NCBI GenBank assembly: GCA_002749285.1
Contig: PDPR01000004.1
Span: 1-33,053, forward strand
DNA length: 33,053 bases
Source of the DNA: Maribacter sp.
Lineage (GTDB): Bacteria; Bacteroidota; Bacteroidia; Flavobacteriales; Flavobacteriaceae
Reading direction: 5' to 3'
Part shown: piece after piece, positions 25,505 through 33,053 of the stretch
Position numbering within the stretch: the stretch's first letter is position 1
Layout: every line of letters starts with the position of its first letter
Notes under the pieces: generated by a model
Database searches by the model: none
Told to the model about the DNA's origin: nothing
What the model saw: the letters and a program-made list of their open reading frames with translations, nothing else
Translations under genes and position numbers: made by a program

Positions 25505-26194
25505 TTACTTGCTGAATGCCGTTAACACCGTACTTGTTATAATTTTTCCATTTTTCTTATAGCTTTCCTGTTTGACCATTCCCACACCCTCGGAATACCA
25601 AATCCTTGAACCCATGGTTGAATTCACCATCATGGCCTTCATTTTATTATCGTTATAAATTACATAGCAATCAAAGGTGCCAGCTGGCGTGGTAACACTC
25701 TCCTTCTTTTCGACTTTGCGGTTTATCATATCTACCGTAGTATTCATATTGATGCCATTCATACTTACTTTGATAGCAACATTGGCATCGGGCAATTCCT
25801 GTCCGACACTAAGATCATTTGGAAGTTCCAGGTCGGTCCCCGAAACATCTATCTCCATATCTTTGAATTGTTGCAATGTGCTACTAGGAATCAAGGATTC
25901 ATAATCTATGGATACCGTATTGTCCGTACAGGCAAACTTATAGTCTGTTTTGTAGAGCTCCTTTCCTTCTTCATCGACGAGCTCTATAGACATTGTTGCG
26001 TTGGTAACATCTCCTGAGGTATTGACCTCGGAAACCTTATACTTGGCGATGCCTTCTTTCTTTCCTTTCTTATTGTAATTGGTGTACTCGAAGGTGGCCC
26101 CTTCTACCATAGGGTAATAATTACCACAATTCTGTGCCGGTAGGGTATAGGACAAACCTAACGCCAAGCAAAATAATATTAAACTTCCTTTCAT
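25505..26194 (-). CDS. Secreted protein, TapB/DUF3108-like
   Basis: A 229-residue exported protein with signal peptide MKGSLILFCLALGLSYTLPAQ. The mature part begins with NYYPMVEGATFEYTNYNKKG, a pattern shared with proteins named TapB or DUF3108-like. It continues as beta strands, with VTTPAGTFDCYVIYND and a closing block IWYSEGVGMVKQESYKKNGK that also match that pattern. The fold is probably a beta-barrel-like domain in the periplasm or outer membrane; its function is unknown. No consensus promoter was found. It lies between an OmpA remnant upstream and a terminator downstream. Confidence 0.8.
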   Translation of the reverse strand: MKGSLILFCLALGLSYTLPAQNCGNYYPMVEGATFEYTNYNKKGKKEGIAKYKVSEVNTSGDVTNATMSIELVDEEGKELYKTDYKFACTDNTVSIDYESLIPSSTLQQFKDMEIDVSGTDLELPNDLSVGQELPDANVAIKVSMNGINMNTTVDMINRKVEKKESVTTPAGTFDCYVIYNDNKMKAMMVNSTMGSRIWYSEGVGMVKQESYKKNGKIITSTVLTAFSK

Positions 26195-26223
26195 AATAAT
26201 GTGATTTATGGGATAATTCGTTT

Positions 26224-26352
26224 CTATTGAATTTTGACAAATCCGACCCTTCTGTTCTGGGCCTTGCCATCTGCTGTTCCATTGTCACCCACCGGCCCGG
26301 ATTCCCCTTTTCCTTCGGCTGAAGGTCCTGCACTAAAAGTGCATAGCTTTGA
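26224..26352 (-). pseudogene. C-terminal remnant of an OmpA-family protein
   Basis: The minus strand encodes GPSAEGKGESGPVGDNGTAD followed by GKAQNRRVGFVKIQ and a TAG stop (26224-26226). This is the typical end of an OmpA peptidoglycan-binding domain (G-x-GES-P-x-DN-T-x-G-x-AQNRRV). Only about 37 residues are left: an in-frame stop lies at 26353-26355 and no start, signal, barrel or the rest of the OmpA domain is present. A run of nine T near 26382-26390 lies just upstream. I read it as a gene fragment left by deletion, not as a functional gene. Confidence 0.75.
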
Positions 26353-26432
26353 CTAACGGTCGAGACCAACGAAGATAGTATTTTTTTTTGGATGATATTC
26401 CTTTGCAACGGTTTCAGGATTTAAGGTCAATC

Positions 26433-26463
26433 AAAAAATATCGAGGGCCGCGACCCTCGATAT
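26433..26463 (-). terminator. Terminator of the collagen-like lipoprotein gene
   Basis: ATATCGAGGG (26438-26447) pairs with CCCTCGATAT (26454-26463) around CCGCGA. On the minus strand the stem is followed by a run of six T. It lies about 120 bases past the stop codon at 26584. Confidence 0.85.
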
Positions 26464-26583
26464 CTTAACTTTGCTCACTTGGCAGAATACCACCAAATTA
26501 TGATTGTTGAAAGATTTTACATCTTTGACCTTGAATGCTGGTCAAAAGTAGTAGCGTTTATTTAAGGCTAACTTAAATTATAT

Positions 26584-27225
26584 CTATTCATCACTTAGGT
26601 TGAACATCGTTTTTACTTCTTCCCAAGAGAGTTTGGTGTAATCTTTGGTCTTCTTAACGCTTTTGCCGCTTAACAGTACACCAGCAGGTATTAATACATA
26701 CCTAAAACGGTTACCTCTATCAGGGTCATATTCTATATCTTCTAGATCATTCCCATCAATACTATTAAGCTCAATGTACAATTTATCAGTACCGCCACTA
26801 TAATATTGTTCATAAGCTCCATTTCTAAATTCATAATCAAATAGTCGGTGATTGCTTGTTCCATAATTTTTACCATATACCAAAAACACACCTCCGGCAT
26901 CCATAAAATTACGAAAAGAAGTATAACCCACGGCAGCCAATATTGGACTGGGAAAAGAATACTCCATTCTTTTTATTTTATTCATGTTAACAAGATTCCA
27001 ATCGTAGTCTATCAGTTTACTGGCAACTACATTGGCATTGCCATCCTGGCCATCTTCCCCATTGGTTCCCGCAGGTCCTTGCTCTCCTTGGGGTCCTTGC
27101 TCTCCTTGGGGTCCTTGCTCTCCTTGAGGCCCTTGGGGACCTTCCGTACCGTCATCTTTTGAACAGCTTATGAAAAAAATAATGGCAAAAGCTGTTATAG
27201 ATTTTAATAACGTTCTTGTTTTCAT
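26584..27225 (-). CDS. Collagen-like repeat lipoprotein
   Basis: A 213-residue lipoprotein with lipobox FISC (Cys21). Residues 26-62 have Gly at every third position (13 in a row), mainly as GPQ-GEQ units, which should form a collagen-type triple helix just outside the membrane anchor. The rest (about 65-213) is a globular domain with WNLVNMNKIKRMEYSFPSP and a C-terminal FRYVLIPAGVLL segment. This architecture, signal-Cys plus short collagen stalk plus globular head, recurs in Bacteroidota lipoproteins of unknown function. Local base composition outside the repeat is AT-rich. No consensus promoter was found. Confidence 0.88.
   Translation of the reverse strand: MKTRTLLKSITAFAIIFFISCSKDDGTEGPQGPQGEQGPQGEQGPQGEQGPAGTNGEDGQDGNANVVASKLIDYDWNLVNMNKIKRMEYSFPSPILAAVGYTSFRNFMDAGGVFLVYGKNYGTSNHRLFDYEFRNGAYEQYYSGGTDKLYIELNSIDGNDLEDIEYDPDRGNRFRYVLIPAGVLLSGKSVKKTKDYTKLSWEEVKTMFNLSDE
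27074..27127. repeat. Three 18-bp tandem repeats in the collagen-like stalk
   Basis: GGTCCTTGCTCTCCTTGG occurs three times in a row (27074-27091, 27092-27109, 27110-27127), the last with one change. Each copy encodes two Gly-X-Y triplets on the minus strand, so copy number can change without breaking the frame. Confidence 0.92.
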
Positions 27226-27373
27226 AATTGTAATTTTTAAAAAGTGATTATTGTTTACTTCTTCATGTATACAATGATAAGATGATTAACTGATAATCCG
27301 ATGTAATTTGATATGTTCTGTAGACAGAAATGTGTATTTGGCTTACAATTAAGTATAATTGGGAAATAGTCTG

Positions 27374-29836
27374 TTAATTCAATTGGTATACAATAATCGA
27401 GTTTGCCTGGTCTTTTACTACAATTTCCAGTTTTCTGTCATTCTCCATATCGGTCAAGTCAATGGGTGAGGATCCAAAAACAGGAAAACTGGAGATGGGT
27501 TTGGCCTGGCTGTCGTATAGATAGACTTTTTGGTTTTGAATATCAGTGACCCCAACATATATTTTGTCATGGATATAGAATATTCTGGGTTTTGAATACA
27601 CTCCAAAGTCAAGCTCGACTTTTTTCCCTTTAATACCCAACTCATTGCCATTCATATAGACAAAGGTCTTGCTGGTGGCATCGATGCCATGGTCATCGTT
27701 CAGTCGTAAATTGGTTGTGCCCAACTTGCCGTTCGGCGCAATTTGGTGTAATACCCCTTTGGTATCGGTCAATATAAATTTGTTCTTGTGCAGATAGACT
27801 TCATTCTGCGAGAAATTTATTTTCCTGTTTACCTTGGTCCTAACATCGCCTACACGGTTAAGGATTTTCAACTCCCCATTTTCCAGCATAAAGATCAAAT
27901 AATCCCTATTGGATACCCTTATGTGTTTTGGGGCTTTCAGGATAGGGCTTTCCGCTTTGCCGTACTTAAAGCCTTTGACGATTTTCCCTTTGCTGTCGTA
28001 CATGTAGGTTTTGTTCCCTTGGGTTACCACAAAGCGATAGTCTTTCCTGTTTCCATAATCAAAAACAGCCAGTTCATTAAGGTTCCCTCCTTCGAATTTT
28101 TTTGAAAAATGCTTTACTTCTTTTCCGTTCCGGTCTAAGACCAAGAATTGGTCGTTGGTGGTGAATGCAAGTTGTAATCGACGGTTTTTGTAAATATCGA
28201 CTTGATGGATCTTTCCTTGTATCTGTCCTTCCAATTGCTTTTTCCATAGCAATTCGCCATTGGTGGAGATCAAGTATAGATTGTTTTCCTGGTCTTGTAC
28301 TACAATTTCCTTTTTCTTGGTGTTGTGGTTGGTGACAAATTGGGGGGCGGTTGCCAAATCGGTATCGAATTGCACAGTGAACAAAGGGGATGCCTTGTTT
28401 ATCTTCGATTTCCTTGCTGTCTGCCGAACTGTGATATTAGTGTGGAAGAACCCTTGGTCCGCTACCATTTGGGCGGCGAAGGTATCCTTGTCGAATGATG
28501 CCTTCCCAAAATCATTCAATAGTTCCTTTGTGGTCGTACCCTTTAAAACTTCTTGCATTCCCTTTGAATTCGAAATAAAAAGAATCGAGGATTCACTTGC
28601 CAACGCATCCTTGGCAGAGGCATAGGTATCTGTTTTTTCAAAGGTGGACCCGTTTTTGTAGTTTAGGATTATGTCCTGTACCATGTCTTTGCTTTCCCCG
28701 AAAACAAAAGTATTTTCAATAATGGCACAAAAATTCGCTGCATAATGGTCAATCAAAGGTTCTAGGTAACGATCCAAAAAATCCGGTTTGCCCAATTGTA
28801 TTATTTGATTGCCCTGATATTCGCTTTCCGACCTTTGGATTTGTGAGATATATTCCGATAGCCTTTCCGAACCATAAGTGTTCAAGAGAATGGCCTTGTT
28901 GTTGTTCTTGTAGATGACGCCGATTTCCTCAACAGTGTTGAGTAGGGAGTCCCTTGGGGATTCCAGGTTAAGGTACTGCTCTCGGTTGTGGGCAAAAACA
29001 CCATAATCACCAAAGGAGAAGGATAGTATGGCATCTGCCGATCTTGGGGCAAATGATGCTGTCCTGTCGGCCAAAGGGAGGGTGTTGTCGAATAAATCCA
29101 CAAACTTCTTGGTTGGATCGGAGACGACCGTAATGCCATTCAAGTGTAAATGGTTCTGGTCTGCATTGATATCCATAAGTGCCCAGTCCGAGTACTCGGA
29201 AAGTCTTATATCGGCTTTTTCGTTTGTAAAGTGATCGAGCAAGGGACCGCTATTTTCCAGATTGATGAATATGGATGCATTTTTGGAGGTACTTGAAACC
29301 TCATAAAGTTTGTTCAGTCCCTTCGAGCCTTTTGACGTACCCGAATACTTTATGATATTTTCAAGGATCACCCTTGAAGAGCTGATGGCATTTTGTCCTT
29401 TGAAGGTCGTTACATATAGTACATCACCATCTATCCCGTATCTGTCGATATTCTGGCCTTCTATGGAAAAGGATTCTTTTTTGATATTCCGGACACTGTC
29501 CAGAACGAAAATACCTGTCGAATCGGGTGTGACGAAGGTGAATTCGTAATTCTTGGTGTCCAGGGATGAAAAAGCCAACAACGATTCGTTGTCGGTCCTT
29601 ACGTGACCCAGATGCCTTATCTGGTCCAATAGGGCCTTATAGGCTCCGAACGATTCCGCTTTGGTAATGAAACCATTGTTCTCCAAGTCGTTTTTAAAAC
29701 CGTCCAGATGGTTTATTTTTATGACTATTGCTGCATTTTGAGGAATGAAATCCAATAAGGAAGTGTTTGCTGTTCGGTGTTTGGAACAACTTGTCGCCAA
29801 TAGGAGTACTAGGCTGAAAAAAAATCTGGATTTCAT
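27374..29836 (-). CDS. Large lipoprotein with beta-propeller-like C-terminal half
   Basis: An 820-residue lipoprotein with lipobox ATSC (Cys17). The N-terminal half (about 25-480) opens LLDFIPQNAAIVIKINHLDG and resembles DUF3352-type domains that begin with 'P-x-x-A' and alternate beta strands with helices. The C-terminal half (about 490-820) has repeated short blades such as NNLYLISTNGELLWKKQLEG, DQFLVLDRNGKEV and KTYMYDSKGKIV, as in PQQ-like beta-propellers. The surface location and protein-binding role are inferred. It lies 31 bases after rnhB, with its own promoter inside the rnhB end. Confidence 0.85.
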   Translation of the reverse strand: MKSRFFFSLVLLLATSCSKHRTANTSLLDFIPQNAAIVIKINHLDGFKNDLENNGFITKAESFGAYKALLDQIRHLGHVRTDNESLLAFSSLDTKNYEFTFVTPDSTGIFVLDSVRNIKKESFSIEGQNIDRYGIDGDVLYVTTFKGQNAISSSRVILENIIKYSGTSKGSKGLNKLYEVSSTSKNASIFINLENSGPLLDHFTNEKADIRLSEYSDWALMDINADQNHLHLNGITVVSDPTKKFVDLFDNTLPLADRTASFAPRSADAILSFSFGDYGVFAHNREQYLNLESPRDSLLNTVEEIGVIYKNNNKAILLNTYGSERLSEYISQIQRSESEYQGNQIIQLGKPDFLDRYLEPLIDHYAANFCAIIENTFVFGESKDMVQDIILNYKNGSTFEKTDTYASAKDALASESSILFISNSKGMQEVLKGTTTKELLNDFGKASFDKDTFAAQMVADQGFFHTNITVRQTARKSKINKASPLFTVQFDTDLATAPQFVTNHNTKKKEIVVQDQENNLYLISTNGELLWKKQLEGQIQGKIHQVDIYKNRRLQLAFTTNDQFLVLDRNGKEVKHFSKKFEGGNLNELAVFDYGNRKDYRFVVTQGNKTYMYDSKGKIVKGFKYGKAESPILKAPKHIRVSNRDYLIFMLENGELKILNRVGDVRTKVNRKINFSQNEVYLHKNKFILTDTKGVLHQIAPNGKLGTTNLRLNDDHGIDATSKTFVYMNGNELGIKGKKVELDFGVYSKPRIFYIHDKIYVGVTDIQNQKVYLYDSQAKPISSFPVFGSSPIDLTDMENDRKLEIVVKDQANSIIVYQLN

Positions 29837-29854
29837 TTCATGTAGTTTATAGTG

Positions 29855-29885
29855 CGAAGTTACTTTATTAAAATTTCAGTGTCAA
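29855..29885 (-). promoter_or_regulatory. Promoter of the large lipoprotein, inside the rnhB end
   Basis: On the minus strand TTG (29885-29883) and TAACTTCG (29862-29855) are 20 bases apart. The -7 box differs from consensus at one base. It would allow the lipoprotein gene to be expressed apart from rnhB. Confidence 0.6.
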
Positions 29886-30464
29886 CTCTTGGGGCAATTG
29901 CCTAAAGCTTTTCCTGTGGTATGGTGTAATGCCATATTTGCGAATGGCTTCCCGATGTTCCTTGGTAGGGTAGCCTTTGTTTTTTTTCCAATTGTACATG
30001 GGGAATTCCCCATGTAATCGGGCCATGTAGGCATCGCGATGGGTTTTTGCCAAAACGGATGCCGCAGCGATAGCCATATATTTGCCGTCACCTTTGATTA
30101 TGCATTCGTAGGGAACATCTCTATAGGGTTTAAACCTATTGCCGTCAACAATGATGAACTTCAGGTCATAGGTGAGTTGGTCAATGGCTTTGTGCATGGC
30201 CAATATTGAGGCATTGAGAATATTGATCTTGTCTATTTCGGCAGGTTGGATATGTGCCACACCAAAGCAAACGGCATTTTCCTCTATAATAGGTCTCAAG
30301 GAATCCCGTTTTGTTTCCGAAAGCTGTTTTGAGTCGTTGAGTACGGTGTTTTCGAAACCCTTTGGCAGAATAAGTGCGGCTGCGGTAACCGGCCCGGCAA
30401 GACAGCCTCGACCTGCTTCATCGGTACCCACTTCATCAAAGGCGTGGTGGAATCTTTTTAGCAT
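29868..30464 (-). CDS. rnhB: Ribonuclease HII
   Basis: A 198-residue enzyme that removes RNA from RNA-DNA hybrids and single ribonucleotides from DNA. Catalytic carboxylates are visible: D15 and E16 in DEAGRG, D107 in FIIVDGNR, and D126 in [25 protein letters not shown] at 43-50 is family-typical. Length is normal for the bacterial enzyme. The start at ATG 30464 is preceded by a promoter-like pair 23 bases upstream. Confidence 0.97.
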   Translation of the reverse strand: MLKRFHHAFDEVGTDEAGRGCLAGPVTAAALILPKGFENTVLNDSKQLSETKRDSLRPIIEENAVCFGVAHIQPAEIDKINILNASILAMHKAIDQLTYDLKFIIVDGNRFKPYRDVPYECIIKGDGKYMAIAAASVLAKTHRDAYMARLHGEFPMYNWKKNKGYPTKEHREAIRKYGITPYHRKSFRQLPQELTLKF

Positions 30465-30486
30465 AATTATGGAATCTGATGGTAGG

Positions 30487-30514
30487 CGAAGATAATTTTT
30501 TTTGATTCAATCAA
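30487..30514 (-). promoter_or_regulatory. Probable promoter of rnhB
   Basis: On the minus strand TTG (30514-30512) and TATCTTCG (30494-30487) are 17 bases apart. The -7 box has one mismatch from TAnnTTTG. Confidence 0.5.
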
Positions 30515-30591
30515 GGGCACTTAAAGCACAATCTATGACTGGTTAAGCATTTGTTGTAAAAATTTTCATATTTTATTCAAAACAAAAAAAT

Positions 30592-30599
30592 TAACTTTG
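30592..30599 (+). promoter_or_regulatory. -7 element of the putative porin gene
   Basis: TAACTTTG fits the consensus exactly, 16 bases before the ATG at 30616, within a very A/T-rich upstream region. No TTG is found at the usual 17-23 base spacing; the nearest (TTGTTG at 30551-30556) is too far. Confidence 0.5.
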
Positions 30600-30615
30600 T
30601 CGCGTAAGCGATTCT

Positions 30616-32604
30616 ATGAAACACTTCTTTCTACTGCTATTTGTATTTGGGTTCCCTATGCTTCAGGCACAGGTAAGTCCCGTTCCCTCGGGCGAAAAAA
30701 ATGATTCCGCAAGGTTTAAAAGGAAGAGTGGGAAAAAACCCCCTTCTTCTGAAAGTCGGGAAATCACCATTAAGGATTATAAGATCATCTCTTACCAAAG
30801 GGATACTACCTACTTGGATACGACTCTTACGATACAAAAAGAATACAAATACAATTATCTGAGAAGGGATGATTTTGAACTAATGCCTTTCGCAAATGTT
30901 GGACAACCCTATAATAAGCTGGGTGTTGATTTTGAAAGAAAACAATTATACCCCCGATTAGGTGCCAAGGCAAAACATTATAATTATTTTGAGGTTGAGG
31001 ATATTGATTATTATAATGTGGCGACTCCAATGTCCGATCTGTTCTTTAAGACCACCTTTGAGCAAGGTCAGTTGTTGGATGCCCTGCTAACTTTTAATAC
31101 TTCAAGGCGTTTTAATCTGTCACTGGGCTTCAAGGGGTTTCGGTCTTTGGGTAAATATAAGTTGAATCAGGCACAATCGGGTAATTTTAGGTCAACCGCA
31201 AATTATACCACCAAAGATGGACGCTATAGTTTTCGAGCCCACATTGCCGCCCAGGATATAGAAACGGAAGAGAACGGTGGACTTGTTAAGGCAGGGGAGC
31301 AGTTCGAATCGGGTAATCCTAAATATACGGATAGGTCACGTATTGATACCCGATTCACATCTTTGGATATAGGGGAGAACAAGATCCTGGGGAAACGATA
31401 CTATTTGGACCATCAATATAAATTGTTGGGAACAAATAAGGATTCCAGTTCGGTGGAAAAGACCTCATTGGCAATTGGGCATACCTTTAATTATGAGACC
31501 AAGTACTACCAGTTCCAACAAAATAGGCCCAATGAGTATTTCGGTGCTGTTTTTGATCCATCAATAAAAGACAAGGCAAGCCTTAAGACCATGGGCAATG
31601 AATTCAATGCGGAATTCTATAATGCCACATTGGGTAGGTTGCAAGGTAATATAAGCCTATACCATTACAATTATTATTTCAACAGTTTGTTGGTTACTGC
31701 GGATGGAGGGAAAATCCAGAATCGATTAAGAGGGGACGAGATAAGTCTCGGGGCCAAATATGCAAAACGAATAGGTGGTTTTATGGTCAAAGGGGATGCC
31801 AAATACAACCTATCGGGAAATCTTACCACTAGTATTCTGGACGCATCGGCAAGTTATCGATTCAATGGGGACAATAAGATAGGGTTTTCATTGCATTCAT
31901 CAGCAAGGATGCCAGACTATAATTTTTTGTTGTACCAGAGCGATTATCAAAATTATAACTGGCAGAACAATTCGGATTTTGAGGACCAAAAAGTGAATAG
32001 CCTACAGGTTCATTTCAATTCCAGTAAATGGGGCGACTTGTATGCGAAGTACACCAATGTCGATAACTACACCTATTTTGGGGCGGACCCAACACTGGAA
32101 ATGGTCGAGAACCAGGAACAGGCAACCATAAAACCATTCCAGGAAACGAATAGTGTCGGCCATTTAAAGGTAAAATATAATAAGGAGTTGAGGTTGGGTA
32201 GTTTCGCATTGAACAATACCATAATGTACCAGAACGTCTCACAGAGTAATGATGTGCTCAACGTGCCCCAATTGGTAACAAGGAATACCCTTTACTTTTC
32301 TTCCGAAGTATTTGAAAAGGCAATGTACCTTCAAACAGGTATTACGTTCAAGTATTACACTTCCTATATGATGGATGCCTATAACCCCCTTCTTGGGGAG
32401 TTCTATATCCAGAACAATGAGGAATCGGGGGGCTATCCTATGTTGGACTTTTTTGTTAATGCCAGGGTACAGCAAACACGTATCTATTTAAAGGCAGAGC
32501 ATTTCAATTCGTCCTTTTCCGGGTATAAATTTTATTCCGCGCCCAATTACCCCTATCGTGACTTCGTAATACGGTTTGGTTTGGTCTGGAATTTCTTTTC
32601 GTAG
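30616..32604 (+). CDS. Putative porin (Porin_10-type outer-membrane beta-barrel)
   Basis: A 662-residue outer-membrane protein. The signal peptide MKHFFLLLFVFGFPMLQAQ is followed by a Ser/Lys-rich linker, then FELMPFANVGQPYNKLGVDF, a block I associate with the Bacteroidota 'putative porin' family. The rest is dense in alternating aromatic/polar strands (NLSLGFKGFRSLGKY, GGFMVKGDAKYNLSGNL and others) and ends in the aromatic strand VIRFGLVWNFFS, as expected for recognition by the BAM complex. The channel's substrate is unknown. It is divergent from rnhB, and no clear terminator follows. Confidence 0.9.
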   Translation: MKHFFLLLFVFGFPMLQAQVSPVPSGEKNDSARFKRKSGKKPPSSESREITIKDYKIISYQRDTTYLDTTLTIQKEYKYNYLRRDDFELMPFANVGQPYNKLGVDFERKQLYPRLGAKAKHYNYFEVEDIDYYNVATPMSDLFFKTTFEQGQLLDALLTFNTSRRFNLSLGFKGFRSLGKYKLNQAQSGNFRSTANYTTKDGRYSFRAHIAAQDIETEENGGLVKAGEQFESGNPKYTDRSRIDTRFTSLDIGENKILGKRYYLDHQYKLLGTNKDSSSVEKTSLAIGHTFNYETKYYQFQQNRPNEYFGAVFDPSIKDKASLKTMGNEFNAEFYNATLGRLQGNISLYHYNYYFNSLLVTADGGKIQNRLRGDEISLGAKYAKRIGGFMVKGDAKYNLSGNLTTSILDASASYRFNGDNKIGFSLHSSARMPDYNFLLYQSDYQNYNWQNNSDFEDQKVNSLQVHFNSSKWGDLYAKYTNVDNYTYFGADPTLEMVENQEQATIKPFQETNSVGHLKVKYNKELRLGSFALNNTIMYQNVSQSNDVLNVPQLVTRNTLYFSSEVFEKAMYLQTGITFKYYTSYMMDAYNPLLGEFYIQNNEESGGYPMLDFFVNARVQQTRIYLKAEHFNSSFSGYKFYSAPNYPYRDFVIRFGLVWNFFS

Positions 32605-32930
32605 TACGTTCAGGTTTCTTGTATAACCTACACAGGCCAAAGACCCCCCTGTGCCTGGACAAGTGTTGTAATTGTCCACCATGTTCCATTCCGGGGCAGC
32701 CCTTACCCAGGATAAACATCTACATTAATATACTGGTTCGCATTCCTAAGAGGGTGTTTTATATGTATGCTATTGATTTATAGCCCCTTAAATGCGTTTG
32801 GTTTTTTTTAAAGGTTTAAATGGGGCTATCGTTTTAAGAATACCCTTCTTTTGCCTCAAGGGGAAGGCTTTCTTAAATAGCTGTTTTTTTTTGATTTTTT
32901 CATTGTAAAGGTTGTTGATTTTCAGTTCCT
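32605..32930. other. Intergenic stretch with hairpins, no supported gene
   Basis: No ORF with coding character is visible on either strand. Hairpins include CACAGG/CCTGTG near 32630-32652 and a long stem with AGCCCC...GGGGCT and TTAAA/TTTAA (about 32780-32827). Either could mark the end of the porin transcript, though neither has a clean terminal T run. The right part becomes strongly A/T-rich, as is common upstream of very active promoters. Confidence 0.5.
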
Positions 32931-32975
32931 TATGTTTTTATTTATAAAAAAGGCAAAAAAACCTTTATAAAAGTA

Positions 32976-33005
32976 TTGTGTAAGTGTATAAAGGTTGTAG
33001 ATTTG
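32976..33005 (+). promoter_or_regulatory. Strong promoter facing off the right edge, rRNA-like
   Basis: TTG at 32976-32978 and TAGATTTG at 32998-33005 are 19 bases apart, a full flavobacterial consensus match. It is preceded by A/T-rich DNA (possible UP-type element) and followed by a G/C-rich leader (GCAGCCCGAAACG and later GGGGGG). Flavobacterial rRNA and tRNA operons often look like this upstream, so an rRNA operon beyond the edge is a reasonable guess. The start would be near 33011. The transcribed gene itself is not visible. Confidence 0.65.
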
Positions 33006-33053
33006 CAGCCCGAAACGATCGAGGTTGTTCGGGGGGTCCTTGTCGGGCCCTGT

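Noticed and set aside
26224..26408. Functional 95-codon ORF (alternate frame) over the OmpA remnant
   Set aside because: The alternate frame has no recognisable features, while the other frame shows a clear OmpA-type C-terminus, so the ORF is a shadow.
27074..27127. Possible CRISPR-like repeats
   Set aside because: The 18-bp units are directly adjacent without spacers and encode Gly-X-Y triplets of the collagen-like protein.
32488..32719. Minus-strand ORFs over the porin gene end
   Set aside because: They overlap the conserved terminal barrel strand of the porin on the opposite strand and have no recognisable features.

Overview
This looks like a chromosomal segment from a marine-type Flavobacteriaceae (Bacteroidota). 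The evidence is: promoters of the form TTG-N19-21-TAnnTTTG in place of sigma70 boxes; no clear Shine-Dalgarno sequences; an initiator tRNA gene without an encoded CCA end; and Bacteroidota-typical families (GSCFA, DUF4230, DUF4136, DUF4890, Porin_10-type putative porin, GH73+LysM lipoprotein). No phage, transposase, CRISPR array or recognisable defence system is visible. The genus cannot be fixed from this sequence alone.

Layout. (1) 1-310: a 64-base three-way-junction inverted repeat and an AT-rich 74-residue orphan ORF. (2) 422-649: initiator tRNA on the minus strand with promoter, structured leader and terminator. (3) 729-6101: sodium:alanine symporter overlapping era, a convergent small membrane protein, a hybrid sugar N-acetyltransferase, and der. 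(4) 6113-9797: minus-strand run reading M23 peptidase, MerR-like regulator, LemA, two TPM-domain proteins, small lipoprotein. (5) 9902-14195: alaS, GSCFA protein, DUF4230 protein. (6) 14341-15144: minus DUF4136 lipoprotein and a 52-residue cysteine-rich protein. (7) 15351-18719: tightly overlapping plus operon of a small HExxH protein, a PLP enzyme, a glucosaminidase-LysM lipoprotein and hemL. (8) 18761-23295: minus DUF4890 protein, a 54-residue membrane peptide, an SLC13 transporter and lysS. (9) 23452-25102: plus run of a Pmp3/YqaE peptide, a lipoprotein and lipB. (10) 25114-27225: minus accessory patch with a doubtful ORF, a secreted protein, an OmpA C-terminal remnant and a collagen-like lipoprotein. 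(11) 27374-30464: minus rnhB followed by a large beta-propeller-like lipoprotein. (12) 30616-32604: putative porin. The window ends in a strong promoter that points off the right edge and has the look of an rRNA-type promoter.

Most genes serve core information processing (two ribosome-assembly GTPases, two tRNA synthetases, initiator tRNA, RNase HII), cofactor synthesis (hemL, lipB) and the cell envelope. The most interesting parts are the three-way-junction element at the left end, the anticodon-arm-like hairpin in the tRNA leader, the LemA/TPM/M23/MerR cluster, the small HExxH protein that leads the hemL operon, the hybrid acetyltransferase between era and der, and the eroded patch at 25.1-26.6 kb. 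Nothing here can be called a new system with confidence; the LemA/TPM cluster and the HExxH-led operon are the best candidates for undescribed functional modules.
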